In this document: piece after piece, positions 1-11,486 of the stretch
Numbering within the stretch: the first letter of the stretch is position 1
Layout: each line of letters starts with the position of its first letter
Position numbers and translations under genes: made by a program
NCBI GenBank assembly: GCA_948567375.1
Contig: OX419757.1
Span: forward strand, 21,080,001-21,144,000
Direction: 5' to 3'
Source of the DNA: Lunularia cruciata
Taxonomy: Eukaryota > Streptophyta > Marchantiopsida > Lunulariales > Lunulariaceae
DNA: 64,000 nucleotides
The notes under the pieces: model-generated
Databases searched by the model: none
Seen by the model: only the letters and a program-made list of their open reading frames with translations
Told to the model about the DNA's origin: nothing

Positions 1-364
1 TCGCTAGTTTATCACTTTGGCATAGAATTTATGGATAGGGTGATGAACTCACCAAACTTGGTGATTCTACCTGTAGTGATATATGACAGAGAGTGGGATT
101 TGACAATCTATATTCTGTTATGATAATATGGATGTGAATGTCCCAAATCCTCTCCCTTTCAACACTCAAGTAGAAATCCGTTATGTTGTGAGACCAAAAG
201 TGATGTTTAGAGATTTTGTGGTTAGGAATTTTAGCGAGGAGTATTATCAATGAGTGATAGCTATTGAGGTCCCAATGATAGTTCCAATAGTTTGTACGCC
301 TTCCAGAGTGATCATATTGACTCTGTATTGAAGTAGAAATTAGCAATTGAGTGTTGCAAGAACC

Positions 365-1440
365 ATGGATCCGCAATTGCAAGAGCTAGTGCAAGGAATG
401 CAAGGAATGTTGAATGAATTTTGAGAGATTAAGATGACCATGGAGACATTACAAAGTCAAGTGCAAATCCTCAGGAATGATCAAGCCATGCAAGAAGAAG
501 AGCCGTCTCAAAAACTAGTACCTGCAACTAAAATACTTGGAGAGGCACTTGTGCCTACAAACCTTATCAACGATGAAACCACATTGCTACTCGGGATGAA
601 GAAGACCTGCAACATTGAGCCTTGCAAGGGGCAACGTATGATGGGAGTAGTGGAAAACTGGATCTTGAGAATGAATCAATATTTCCAATTGTTCTCAACA
701 CAGATCACGAAGCATGATGCAAGCATTTTTGCATGTGGGTACTTGACCAATAAAGCCCTCACATGGTATGATGCTTGGGAACGATCCATGTCGGCAGAGA
801 GAAGGGAGGTCAGCAATGCAATGGATAGCAATGCAAGAAGGATTGATGAAGAATTTCCAATTGGTAGATTGTGTGCAGATGGCTCAAACCCGACTATGGG
901 GATTGAGACAGAAGGTAGCATACAAGAGTATGCGGAGGCAATTTTGGATCTACAAATTGCAATAACCAACATGAGTCCTGCAGAGGCTCTTGACAAACAA
1001 GGGTTAAAGGAGCGGATTTGCCAAGAAGTCATGGTGCAAAATCTTCACACGGTATTTGAAGCCATTGCTTGTACGCAAAGAATAGCAAGAGCATTGGGTG
1101 GAGGTGAAGGAGTAGTTCCACCTCAGCATTATTGGGCAAAAATGCCACACATAGGTGGACCAGTATTAATGGAATTGGGCAACCTTCAATTTTGAGATCA
1201 AGGAGAATGACCGCTTCAAGGGGAGCGTGGACAGGTAGAAGAACAAAGAGATGGAGTCCCACGAGGAGAAGGAACTCAAAGAGAACAACACTGTTGTTAC
1301 AATTGTGGTTGTATGAGGCACATATCTACCAACTGCCGCACTTGTTTCCCTAGAGGCCCTCCGCCTTTATACAAGCAAGCTTTGAACAACATGGAGAGGC
1401 GCATTGAAGTTGAGGAGGTGGAAATCACTTTCAAAAACAA
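365..1440 (+). pseudogene. gag polyprotein relic of element C with CCHC knuckle
   Basis: Capsid-like gag of a gypsy element. I place the start at the ATG at 365, because the frame runs from there (starting MDPQLQELVQ) through a single TGA at 422 into the long open stretch 434-1195. That stretch carries the gag-like segment ending in NQYFQLF (about 655-700) and the motif LTWYDAW near 760. After a TGA at 1193-1195, a further segment in the same frame encodes a CCHC zinc knuckle (CYNCGCMRHISTNC, 1295-1336), the nucleic-acid-binding motif expected at the C-terminus of gag. Broken by at least two in-frame stops plus frameshifts downstream. Confidence 0.8.
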
Positions 1441-1494
1441 AGATCGCTAGTAAATGTACCTTGCGGCCTTACAGGCTCAATAAGGAAGAAGAGA

Positions 1495-1860
1495 AGTGAA
1501 GGAAGGAAGAAGACTAATGCACAAAGATCCCAACAGGCAACCTCACAATTGATTGTTGTGCATGGAGTCCTAGAAGGCAATCAAGTGAGAGCAATAATCA
1601 ATCTGGGAGCAACAAAGAATTTCTTATCTTGCTCTATTGCAATAAGATTGGGAATGGATCTAGAGAGAGATAGGAGTGAAGAAGTAGAGTTGCCTAATGG
1701 GCAAACAGAGAGGATTGAATCATTACCTAGATAGGTAACACTTTCTGTAAGAGAAGCAATTGAGTGGCGAATGATACAATTAGCTCGTTATGATCCAAAC
1801 TTAGGCATGCCATGGATGGAGCATTACAACCCCATGGTAGATTGGAGGAAGAAATAAGTG
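1495..1860 (+). pseudogene. aspartic protease relic of element C
   Basis: Retroviral-type aspartyl protease segment, expected to cleave Gag-Pol. The open stretch 1549-1734 reads VHGVLEGNQVRAIINLGATKNFLS. The position of the catalytic D(S/T)G triad is occupied by N-L-G, so the active-site aspartate is lost. The change is compatible with a GAT/GAC to AAT/AAC transition. The frame ends at a TAG at 1732 inside what should be continuous pol. Confidence 0.75.
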
Positions 1861-2027
1861 AGAACCCACTAATGGTCAATCATTGGGGTTAAAGAAAAGT
1901 CATCTAGGCAAGATCTGCCTCTATATGTCATAGGGACGGCAATTGTTTGTAAGACCAATAGATGTTCATGGGTCTAATAAGAGAAGTCTAGAGTGCACAA
2001 CTCAATGGACAAGTTCTTGAGAAATCG

Positions 2028-3400
2028 ATGGCTATAGTCGATGAATTTCAAGATGTCTTTCTCAATGATCTACCCTCAAGATTACCACCAAAAAGGAGAG
2101 TAGATCATAAAATTAAGACACTCTTGAGGAAGACACCTCCTTGTAAGGCCCCATATTGCCTATCACCTCATGAGTTGGAGGAGTGTAAGACTCAAATTGA
2201 GGAAATGCTGTAGAAGGAGTTCATCCAACCTAGTATATCACCATATGAGGCTCCTATCTTGTTTGTGAAGAAGAAGGATGGTATAATGCACATGTACATT
2301 GATTATCAAGGTCTCAATCAGCAAACAATGAAGAATAAATACCCCTTACCTTGCATGGATGACCCATTTGATCAACTCCATGGAGCAAGATACTTCACCA
2401 AATTGAACTTGTAGATCAAATCCAAATTGCAGATGAGGATGTATACAAAACTGCCTTTTGAACCAAGTATGGCTACTTTGAGTATCTTGTGATGCCTTTT
2501 GGCTTCACCAATGCACCTGCCACTTTCATGAGTCTAATGAATGACATATTTTGTCCATTACTTGGATAAGTCTATTATCTTCTTCTTGGATGATATCTTA
2601 GTATATAGTAGCACGATGACAGAACACAAACAACATCTACGAGAGGTCCTCCAGATTCTAAGACAGAATTGATTGTATGCCAAAATCTCAAAGTGTGAGT
2701 TTGGCAAGTCTGAAGTAGACTACTTGGAGCATAGAGTAAGTGCAAAGGGCATTTAAGTATTGACAGATAAAATAGAGGTCATTCAAAAATTGCATGCCCT
2801 AGGGGATCAGACTCAACTCAAGAGCTTCTTGGGGTTGACAGGATTCTAACATAGATTTGTCAAGGACTTCTCCAAGGTTGCACAACCATAAACGGCACTA
2901 CTTGGCAAAGGGAAGAAGTGGACATGCGGAACCACACAAGAGTTGGCCCTTCAAGAATTGAAAGCCGCCTTGCTACATGCACCAATCTTGAAGTCGTATG
3001 ACCCAAAATGACCAATCAAGTTGGCTTTAGATGCATCAAGCATAGCAATAGGAGCAGTCCTACAACAAGAGTGGCATGACGGATGGCATCCAATTGCATA
3101 TTTCTCTCAAAAGTTCTTACCAATAGAGCACAACTACCACAACATAGAACGCAAAGAGCTGGCCATTGTCTTGGCAACCAAGCATTGGAAGCACTATCTC
3201 AGCGAGAAGGCATTTGTAGTAGAGACAGACCACAAACCTCTACTCTACCTCAAGACATAGAAAGATCTATCTCATTGCCAGATTTGGTGGGCAAAGTGGC
3301 GACAACGCTTCAACATGTCAATCACCTACGTGGAAGATAAGAAGCAACTTGTAGATGCATTCACCCGCATGCCAATGGCAAACAACTTGGTGGCAAAGGT
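2028..3400 (+). pseudogene. reverse transcriptase and RNase H relic of element C
   Basis: Gypsy RT followed by RNase H. Visible blocks in order: FQDVFLNDLPSRLPP (about 2045-2090), an LFVKKKDG-type block (2258-2280), [13 protein letters not shown] (2340-2373), the catalytic FLDDILVYS block near 2585-2611, and an FLGLTGF block near 2826-2850. RNase H follows at 3021-3260, with LALDASSIAIGAVLQQE, the HNIERKELAIVLATKHWKHYL block and ETDHKPLLYL. The frame shifts near 2440 and 2560 and several stops interrupt it (for example TAG at 2212, 2413 and 3258). The DD pair of RT and the acidic residues of RNase H survive as fragments only. Confidence 0.9.
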
Positions 3401-4640
3401 TAAGATTAACCTTGAATTCTGGCCAAAGATTCTAATTGCTACAAAAACTGATCCGCAAATTATAGAAGCACAATCATCCAAAGGCATCACCAGCATCCAA
3501 GGACTCACCTTTTGTGATGGCAGATTATGGATCCCAAATGTTCCAGAATTACGCACCACCATTCTAGCGGAATGTCATGATTTGGCTATTGCAGGTCATG
3601 TCAGAGTGGACAAGATCTTGGATGCAATCCAATGCTATAACTATTGGCCCAAGATGAGCAACGACGTGATGGACTACATGCGCAATTGCCTACTTTGTCA
3701 ATAGAACAAAGCTTCTAATCAAGCTCATGTAGGGCTCCTTCAACCTCTCTCCACACCTACCCAACATTGGGAGCAGGTGAGTATAGATCTAGTCTGTGAA
3801 TTACCCAAGACCACCTCAAGGTTTGACTCCATCGTGGTCTTTGTGGACCGGCTCAACAAAATGATTCATGTACGCCCTACCACCAAGGATGTGACTGTTC
3901 CACAACTAGCTAAATTATACTTAGATGCAATCTTCTCTCACCATGGCTTGTCCAGAGTACTTATCACCAATAGAGGCACTCAATCCACCAATTTGTTTTG
4001 GAAAACACTCTTTGGTTTCTTCAAAACCAAGTTGGCCATGTCCATAGCTTACCACTCACAAATAGATGGCCAAATAGAGCAGGCTAATCACACGATTAAA
4101 GACATGTTACACGGCTTCACCTTAGAAGAGCAAGAGAGGTGGGATACCCTACTCCCATTGGTGGAATTTGCTTACAACAATTCAGTGAATGCATCTACCT
4201 AGGTCACTCTATTCTTCCTCATGTATGGTGAGCATCCCTTCACACCTTCTAGCTTGATGAAGATCCCTCTAGTGGTTACCAAGGTCAATGTAGTCAACAC
4301 ATTTGTTTCTAGAATCCAACACGGTGTGGAGAGCACCAAGCACAGATTACAAATTGCACAAAATCAGTAGAAGCAATATGCTGATGCACACCATAGGCAC
4401 ATGGATTTCAAGGTTGGGGATCAAGTGTGGCTACCAACAACCAACCTCACATTAGTTGGACCTCATAAGCTTAGACCTCGTTTTATTGGTCCTTTCTCAA
4501 CTCTTCATAGCGTCAGCATTGTGGCCTATCACCTTGAGCTACCACCACATATAAAGATCCATCCAATGTTCCATGTTTCCCTACTATGCAAATATGCTCC
4601 CCAATCAGGCCAGGGTCATTCCACACAAGACATTTGACCT
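3315..4640 (+). pseudogene. integrase relic of element C
   Basis: Retroviral integrase in three open pieces (3315-3704, 3777-4202, 4401-4637). The first ends with the HHCC zinc-binding domain: HDLAIAGHVRVDKILDAIQ followed by CLLCQ, about 3577-3701. The second is the rve core: SIDLVCELPKT gives the first catalytic Asp. The TDRG-type block reads ITNRGTQS, so the second Asp is replaced by Asn. DGQIEQANHT keeps the catalytic Glu. The third piece is the C-terminal GPF/Y-like domain (LRPRFIGPFSTL). TAG stops at 3702 and 4200 separate the pieces. Confidence 0.9.
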
Positions 4641-4650
4641 TGTCCTACCC

Positions 4651-4860
4651 TCATTCATGGCAAAGAGGAATATGAAGTAGAGCGTATTCTCCAAAAACAC
4701 ATGTGTGGTACTCGCCATCTGTGGATGGACTATCTAGTACAGTGGAAAGGTTACCCCCTCTATAAAGCAACATGGGAGCTCATTGCCAATTTGACACATG
4801 CACCGATGTTGGTGCAAGCATTTGAGCAACAATTGCACAACAAGGACGTTGCGTCTTATA
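4651..4860 (+). pseudogene. C-terminal chromodomain of element C
   Basis: Chromodomain reading EEYEVERILQKH (about 4666-4701) and then YLVQWKGYPLYKATWELIANL (starting near 4732). The aromatic cage positions Y and W and the WKGY core of chromovirus chromodomains are recognisable. It lies between the integrase and the polypurine tract, the usual place in chromoviruses, and ends in the LTR-proximal Gln/His-rich tail. A TGA near 4636 separates it from integrase. Confidence 0.85.
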
Positions 4861-4872
4861 ACGAGGGAGGTA

Positions 4873-5609
4873 TGTAATACCAAGAGCTAGCCATATGATC
4901 TAGGTGTGAAATTTGGTTTAGTAACATCTAGAATGATGTTATACATGATGGTCAAAATACATCAGATGGAAGTATCATGAAAAGAGTACTTCTATAAATA
5001 GAGCAAAAATCAAAATAGACTTGAGAACCTTAGAACCAATAGCTAGACATATGATTCAAAGGTGAGAATTGGTTTGGTAACATCTAGAAGGATGTTACAC
5101 ATGGTGGACTAAACAGATCAGAAAGAGGTATGACGAAAAGGGGACTTCTACTAATAGAGTAGGAACCAAAATATGCTTGAAATCTTTGAAGGCAATTTTG
5201 GAGGCCTAAACGATGAATTAGGCCTTGAAAATATGTGGATACTCCCCTAATAGAGAAAAAGGTTGGACTTCCCTCCTCCTTGGTTTGTCTCATTGAGAAC
5301 TTTCTAATGGTACCTTACTCACGTGATTTTGAGACTCCTACAAGAAGATTCCCTAAAAGATTCCCTCCAGTCAAAGCTTGTTTGACCAACCAGATAGGAC
5401 CCCAGACAGACATGTCACCCATCCAAGTAAGTAATTCAAGGGTGGAGCTTGCTGACATGTCACCTATGTGTGTGCCTAATCCTATGGTGGAGCTTCCTTG
5501 GAGGAGATCCTCTTTGTCTATATAATAAAGAGAAGATGCTCCTTTGGGGCACCAAATGTTGAGTGTGTAATTTGTGTTTTGTCTCTTCTCTTATCTTTGG
5601 AGTATTACA
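4873..5609 (+). repeat. 3' LTR of element C
   Basis: Starts TGTAATACC after the purine tract and ends TATTACA, about 737 bp. It aligns along its whole length with the 5' LTR at 49812-50527, which is followed by a primer binding site; this fixes the 3' end. A TATA-like CTATATAAT at 5518-5526 lies in the 3' third, where an LTR promoter would start transcription. Both LTRs share internal blocks such as GATTCCCTAAAAGATTCCCT (5348-5367). Confidence 0.85.
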
Positions 5610-5639
5610 AATTGTAAAATATTGGTTATGTGAGGAGCT

Positions 5640-7720
5640 ACATCACTCAATCTCAAAACACCATAATGCAAATTGGAGAGATACTACAAGGTGAAGCTTT
5701 AGATTGATTTGTGAGAGGCTTGAAATCATGCACCAAATTGGAAGTTACCATGTGGGTGCCTACACACTTTGAAGGAGACATGTAGTTGGTTGAGTGCTTT
5801 GATTCTTTGCTTGCTACAACTTGGTCTTGACCTAGACCTCCACAAAACCTACAAACACACCACATGTGAGTGGAGGAGCTAACAATGATGGAGATTGATG
5901 CCATACAATGGAGACCACTTGGCACTATCGATAGAGAAAGATAACATAAACATGATGGTTGCTTCTATTGTCACTAAAGAAGACATTGTATTGCCAAATA
6001 TCCAACTAAGAATAGATAATAGCTCTATTTGGGTAACCCATTGCCCAAATAGAGCTCTTGGAACATGAGGATCAAGGAAACAAAGAATCCTAATAGGAGA
6101 TATCAAGCCACTTACTAGGAACTTGATTTGTTCTAATGGGATTGAAGGCTTGACCTATACAAGTTTGACACACTTGCAAGATATGATATACAATTGTTGC
6201 TATAAGATTTTGGTTGATTGTGAGAGTTCTAAAAATGGCATGTCTATGCAATTAGTAGAGGAACTATATATTCTTCCCAAGCTAGTATTTGGTTGTAGAT
6301 CGATGATGGTAGATAGAAGAAAGGGTTTTGCATTCCGTACCTCATATCTTATTACATACAAGATTGAGAAGGAGTATTTAGAGTGTGTGAGGTTTGTAGT
6401 TGCTCCCCTACACTACAATATCATTCTAGGTTTGTTTTGCCTTGAACATCATAAAGTTCAATTTGAATGGACCTAATGGTAAATTCAAATACAACACCAA
6501 GAGAAGAATTTATGATTAGGTTTTTTGGCACCACTGAGTAAAACACCTTTGAATAAAAAATCTCAAGATGGGAAGTTTGTCAATATAGTAGTTGTAAAGC
6601 AAGCTTTGGAGAAAAATAGTCCTGGTTTTGCTATGTAGATCAGGCCAATTGTGCAAGTGGAATTTGATGAGGGTTGATAGCTTAAACAAGCATTGGTTGA
6701 TCATATAGTGCATGAATTTTAAAATATATTTTTGGATGATCTTTTGAAAGGGTTACCTTTTGATCAAGGTATGCTTCAAGATTAAGCTATTGTAAAATAG
6801 TACTCTTGTGAGTAGACCAATTTATACCTCACACCAAAGGAATTAGAAGAGCTTTGCACAACACTGATTGAGTTGTTGGAGAAGGATTTCATATGACATA
6901 GTACATCTCCTTGGGAAGCACTAGTACTCTTTGTACCAAAGAAGGATGAAGTACTTTATTGACTACCATGGTCTTAATAAAAAAATTATGAAGAATGCAT
7001 TGCCTCAAATTGATGACTTGTTGGATCAATTGAGTAGAGCATGATATCTCTCCAAGTTGGATCTTTAAAGAAACTATTGGTAGTTTCTCATTGATAGAAA
7101 GTATGTTCAAAAGACTCCCTTTCATACAAGGTATGGGCATTTTGAGTAAAGAGTTTTACCTTTTGTGCTCACTAATACTCTGGTGATTTTTATGGATCAA
7201 ATGCATTGGATGTTGGATGGGCTGTTGGATTGATACATGGTAGTGTTCTTAGATGATATTTAATCTATAATAACATAAAGGTAGTAGAATAGAAGAATCA
7301 TGTACAAGAAGTCCTAAGATGACTCCACCAATGGAAATTTTATGCAAGTAGAAGTGTGTCTTTTAGGAAAAGGAAGTTACCTTCTTGGGTCATAAGGTCT
7401 AATTGGATGAGATCAAGATTAAAAAGAAGAAATCAAGGCTATTATTTATTAGCCTACTCCTAAGGATACCACAAATTTTAGGAATTTAATAGATTGACAA
7501 TTTTTTACCAATGGTTCATCCACTACTATGCTCATGTGGCTATACCATTGATTGATCTTTTGGAGAAGACATCAAGCTTTCAATTGGACACAAACACAAA
7601 GAAGCATTCAAAAAACTGAAGCATATGGTGTCTCACAACCCATACTCCAACTTTATGATCCTTTACTACCTTGTATGGTTAATTTTGATATTTCTAACTT
7701 ATATTCTAGATGAATTACAT
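5640..7720 (+). pseudogene. gag tail, protease and RT/RNase H relics of element B
   Basis: The segment 5640-5830 matches the last third of gag in A (GEIL..G.AL..FVRGLKS..KLEVTM). 5950-6000 is a degenerate zinc knuckle (CFYCH...HCIAKYP). 6123-6476 is the protease region: ILVDCESSKNGMSMQLVEEL lacks the D(S/T)G triad, then [27 protein letters not shown]. 6830-7720 holds [29 protein letters not shown], a VVFLDDI block near 7240-7260, then RNase H remnants. Numerous stops and indels. Confidence 0.8.
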
Positions 7721-7737
7721 CTCATTGCCTTTGTGAT

Positions 7738-8010
7738 TTGTTGATTAAACACTACAAAAAGGAATTACTCTACTTGAGATCAAGAATAATAAGCAATATT
7801 ATATGTCACAAAGGTATTGATACATTATCTCTTGGGGAAACAAGTAGTCATGCAAACCAATCACAAACCTTTGTTGCAAACCTTACATGTGGATCACATG
7901 AAGAGTTGATATCATCAAGAGGAGAAAAAACTACAATTTCTGTTATTAAGCTTGAGTCAAAACATGTCAAGTTCCATGTCATCCCCAATGCTCTATCACA
8001 TATTGATTGG
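7738..8010 (+). pseudogene. RNase H end of element B, rearranged
   Basis: An open stretch containing KLESKHVKFHVIPNALSHIDW (7950-8010), the counterpart of the A segment KLEYKPGRFHVIPDALSQRPD that follows RNase H. Homology to A ends abruptly at about 8010, where foreign sequence begins. Confidence 0.65.
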
Positions 8011-9170
8011 GCAAAGGTACCAAATCAAAAGGGCAAGAAAACATCTACAACATGGTACTTTAGTGTGAGATAGTGAAAGATTGTGGGATCTTATGTGTAG
8101 GGCTATAGTAGTGGACCTTTGCGGGCTAACCAAACCAAAGTGTGGGCAAGAATCTTTATGGGCCAACTAAGTTCAAGTGTTGGAGAGGTAGAGAAGTGTT
8201 ACCTTCTCTCAGGGCTGATTGAGTAAAGGAGTGTGGGCAAACTAGTTTATATGTTCTTCTATTATAGCAAAAAAGGTAGGTAGTAGTTAAGATTTAAGTG
8301 GTGCTCTGATGGTATTCAAATTAGATGCATCTAGGTTATGCACATCTAAGGCATGAAAGCCAATTAGCATCCTTGGTGCAAGTGCATAAGAAGGCAATGG
8401 CTGTAGAAAGAGAAGTGATTATAGTAGATTTTTTTTTCTTTTTAGGGTTAGAATAACTATTTAAGTGGGGTTTTTTCCCCTTTTGTGGGTAATCTTTGAA
8501 CCCAAAGTCACTCATCTCTCATAACCTTGTGCTCACCTACAGGCTTGGAGGAGCAAGTATTAGTGTGACTACAAGAATCAAAGGTTGCCATGTAATAAGG
8601 ATGCATTATTGATGTTGGCCCTAGGATCTAGGTATTTGAGGATAATAAACAAGCCATGATTCTATTCTGATTTCTATGAATGATAAGGTGTAAGTGTGAA
8701 CTCTATTGAGTCATGTTTGCTATGTTAGGGTGTGATGTCATTGATGTAGTTGTCTCCTTGTCTGATTAAGCAGAAAGATGCATGAGATACTTGTTTAGCA
8801 AGACTCTAGAAAGAAAAAACAATAAGGATCACACCAAGGAGACTAAAGAGCTTGCAAGTGTGAAAAACTTGAGAGCTAAATCCAGAGATAAGTGTCTTTG
8901 AGAGATTCTTATACCTCATTGGAGTTATAAACCACAACAAGACTCTCATCTTCACCTCCTCTTCAAGCCAAGTAAACAGCCAGCCTTGCAAGGATTGTAG
9001 TGACTTCCAGTTCTCTTGTAGCAATTCCAATCTGCACCCTAGGACAAGACAACCCCACCAATATTATGATGAATTGATTTGGAGACTCTTCTTGAATCTC
9101 TTATAATAGTAGCAACTACAACAATGTTAAATGACTTAAAATTCCAAATTGATTTTGTACACCTTTATAT
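8010..9170. mobile_element. 1.1-kb insertion in element B, possibly a solo LTR
   Basis: A and B align up to about 13800 (A) and 8010 (B) and again from about 13888 (A) and 9173 (B). B therefore has roughly 1.07 kb that A lacks. The insert has no coding potential that I recognise. It holds TATTTAAGTGGGG (8459-8471, TATA-like) followed by a T/C-rich stretch, an arrangement seen in plant LTRs; the solo-LTR reading is inference. I could not fix the ends or a target duplication. Confidence 0.5.
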
Positions 9171-9172
9171 CA

Positions 9173-10130
9173 AGACCCATTCTTTCAGTTAGTACAAGAT
9201 CATCTTACAACAAACGACATGGAATACAATACTTTTGCCCTCAATGAAGGCCTTTTGTTTTTATGAGAACCCATATCTATGTTACAGCCAAGATTGATCT
9301 ACAACTTTGTTGGCTTCAAGAGGCTTATGGCTTACCAATTATTGGTCGCATGGATGTGGACAATTCCTTGGGTACCCTACAACATCAATGGTGGTGATCC
9401 AACATTGCACAAGTGGTTTGATCTTGTGAGACCTGCCAATGCAAGAAAGCCAATAACTAGAAGCCAAGTGGACTTCTTCAACTACTACCAACTCCATCTA
9501 CCTATTGGGAATATTTAAACTTAGACCTCTTCACATCCTTGCCAAGGCCATACAACCATCATAGTGTTTGTTGATAAGCTTAGCAAGCAAATTCCTTTAG
9601 TTCCTACTATGGATACAATTGATGCTCCAACATTGACCCAGATCTACTTTGACACCATCTTCAAGCACCATGGGATACCTAGGGTTCTCATCTTTGATCA
9701 AGTTCTTGCTTTACTGGCAAATTTTAGCAAGCTCTTTTTAAACTCCTTTGTACCAAGCTTGCATTTTCTATAGCTTGTCAAGCTCAAATTGATAGACATA
9801 TAAAATGAGAAAATTGTACTGTGGAGGAGATGCTACATACCTTTGTCAACATTCATTACATTGATTGGGATACTTGTCTTGCAGTTGTAGAGTTTGCCTA
9901 TAATAATTCCAAGCATGCAAGTATCAATTTTTCTCCCTTCTTCCTTAATTATGTGGAAAATCCACTTGTTCCAAACTCTCTTCTTACTCCTCTCCCAGGC
10001 TAGATCTTGCATACTTCTACCTTCTTGTCCATGTTATCTAAATCACTCTACCAAGCCAAGTCTCATCTTCTTATTGCTCAAAATTGGCAAAAGCAATATG
10101 ATGGTAAACATCATTGCAATCTCACCTTTC
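9173..10130 (+). pseudogene. integrase relic of element B, cut by element A
   Basis: Parallel to 13888-14850 of A. It covers the HHCC region (SCETCQCKK-like at 9425-9450), the rve core (VFVDKLSKQIPLVPTMDTIDAPTLTQIYFDTIFKHHGIPRVLIFDQ, 9564-9703) and the VEFAYNNSKHASINFSPFFLNY block near 9884-9948. The TDRD-type block reads IFDQV with the rest lost, and DGQTER is destroyed. The relic ends exactly at the LTR of A, inside the block reading ISPF (A counterpart LTFEVGDKVML). Confidence 0.8.
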
Positions 10131-10221
10131 TGTAACAATATGGAGTTTAGTGACGTAATTAGTCGGGCTCACGAAGTAGCACATAAGACAAATTAGCCTA
10201 GAATATTCCGGAAGTATCTAG

Positions 10222-10425
10222 GAAGCTTCTTGGGAAGCTTCTTGGTAAGCTTCCTGGTTAGCTTAGCTTGCACCTTAAGTAAGTAGCTTCTAGAAGGAAG
10301 CTTCCAACTAGCTTAGCTTGCACGCCAAGTAGGTGGCTTCTAGAAGGAAGCTTCTTGAGAAGCTTCCTAGTTAACTTGGCTTGCACTCTAAGAAAGCGGC
10401 TTGAGGAAGCTTCTTGAGAAGCTTC
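10222..10425 (+). promoter_or_regulatory. Array of heat-shock-element motifs in the LTR promoter
   Basis: Seven copies of GAAGCTTC fit GAAnnTTC: 10222, 10234, 10297, 10347, 10359, 10406 and 10418. Two copies of TTCTAGAA fit TTCnnGAA: 10288 and 10338. Several are spaced so that the GAA/TTC half-sites continue in phase, for example 10338-10366. The array ends 21 bp before the TATA box. Heat shock factors bind alternating GAA and TTC units (established). Heat induction of this element is inference. The same array recurs in the 3' LTR. Confidence 0.7.
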
Positions 10426-10446
10426 TCAAGGGCCTTGTATGCTACC

Positions 10447-10454
10447 TATAAATA
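10447..10454 (+). promoter_or_regulatory. TATA box of the A LTR
   Basis: TATAAATA, about 110 bp before the LTR end, which is a usual U3/R position; repeated in the 3' LTR near 15642-15649. Confidence 0.7.
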
Positions 10455-10559
10455 CCAAGGCCAAAGCTCATGCTAGGCATTTGGAGTTTTCCCTCATTCA
10501 AGTGTCCCAATGTGAGTTTCCATTCTCATATTACTCTCCTCGGTTTCGGTCTTTTACAT

Positions 10560-10571
10560 TGGTATCAGAGC
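10560..10571 (+). promoter_or_regulatory. Primer binding site of element A
   Basis: TGGTATCAGAGC, one base after the LTR end, complementary to the 3' end of plant initiator methionine tRNA, the usual primer of gypsy and copia elements. Confidence 0.9.
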
Positions 10572-10829
10572 AGGAATGGGATGGATGGAATTTATGGACC
10601 ACCAAATCCACTTCTGCCAGACCATTGGGACTTTCATGTCCAGATATTACCAAAGCATCATTTCACATAATTCATCACCTCACACTTTGGGCAAGATTTT
10701 CTACATATGATCACTGTGTTAGAGGAACCCTTGATACTTCCAATTGTAACTTATGGAGAACAATGGACGTGTTGTATCTATGTGTTAATCAAATAGATAA
10801 ATTGAGGGTAATGGAATAGAGTAGTAGCG

Positions 10830-11486
10830 ATGGCGGCAATACCGGATGTTATCCTTGCAATGCAACAACAAATCGAGCATCTTATTCGATTGTTGGATGA
10901 ACGAGACCAGCAACGACGAGAATAGATAGACAGAGTGCCAGTTCGAGATGGAGAAGATTGCATTTGATTTCCGAAACCCAAGGTGTTTGAAGGCAAGAAT
11001 CTTCCAGGCACAGTGGAGAATTTTGTGTTTGGCTATGAACATTACTTTGAAGCCACCAATCTTCAAGACGAGCGGAAACAAATTCTCTTGGCTTCTAGCC
11101 AATTGGATGGCGTGGCAAAACTTTGGTGGCGATTCCGAGTAGAAAGAGCTGAACGACAAATTGTTACACCAATTTTGACATGGGCAGAATTCAAGGTTGC
11201 AATACTTGGTCAATTTCAAACTATAAATGCCACCCAAGTTGCACAAGATAAATTTGCGGAGTTGAGGCAGATTGGCTTAGTGAGAAGCTACATCACACAA
11301 TTTCAGAATATCATCATGCAAATTCCAGATATCCAAGAAGGTGAAGTTTTGGATCGATTTGTGCGAGGATTGAAATCACAAACCAGATTGGAGGTGACCA
11401 TGCAAGAGCCACAGAACGTAGAAGAAGCCATGCAATTGGCTGAGCGTTTTGATTCCTTAGTTGCAACAACTTGGTCTCAACCTTGA
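10830..11486 (+). pseudogene. gag of element A, two in-frame stops
   Basis: Retrotransposon gag (capsid) protein. The frame starts at the ATG at 10830 (MAAIPDVILAMQQQIEHLIR, a possible coiled coil), meets TAG at 10923 and TGA near 10956, then is open from 10983 to 11486. The open part has the gag signature: FEGKNLPGTVENFVFGYEHYF, LASSQLDGVAKLWWRF, TWAEFKVAILGQF, VRSYITQFQNIIMQI and LDRFVRGLKSQTRLEV. Both early stops are one C-to-T step from CAG and CGA. The zinc knuckle beyond the terminal TGA (11595-11655, FYCHQVGHRIAEW) has lost two of its cysteines. Confidence 0.85.

Larger units (their letters stand above)
1..5609 (+). mobile_element. Ty3/gypsy chromovirus 'C', 5'-incomplete, decayed
   Basis: The body and 3' LTR of a gypsy retrotransposon, with domains in the order gag, zinc knuckle, protease, reverse transcriptase, RNase H, integrase, chromodomain, LTR. 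The first 275 bases match 50768-51050 of the second family member at 49812-51062. The missing 5' LTR therefore lies just left of the window. All reading frames are interrupted, so the copy is not autonomous. The C-terminal chromodomain places it among the chromoviruses, whose integrases target chromatin by reading histone marks (family knowledge). A purine tract at 4863-4870 precedes the LTR and fits a polypurine tract. Confidence 0.9.
10131..10558 (+). repeat. 5' LTR of element A
   Basis: Begins TGTAAC and ends TTTTACA. It repeats at 15338-15753 with few differences, mostly C/T or G/A at CpG sites. It contains the GAAGCTTC array at 10222-10425 and a TATAAATA box at 10447-10454, so transcription should start near 10480. 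Confidence 0.95.

Noticed and set aside
10785-11246. 153-codon minus-strand frame opposite gag
   Set aside because: Shadow of the gag gene; the plus strand carries the retrotransposon gag motifs.
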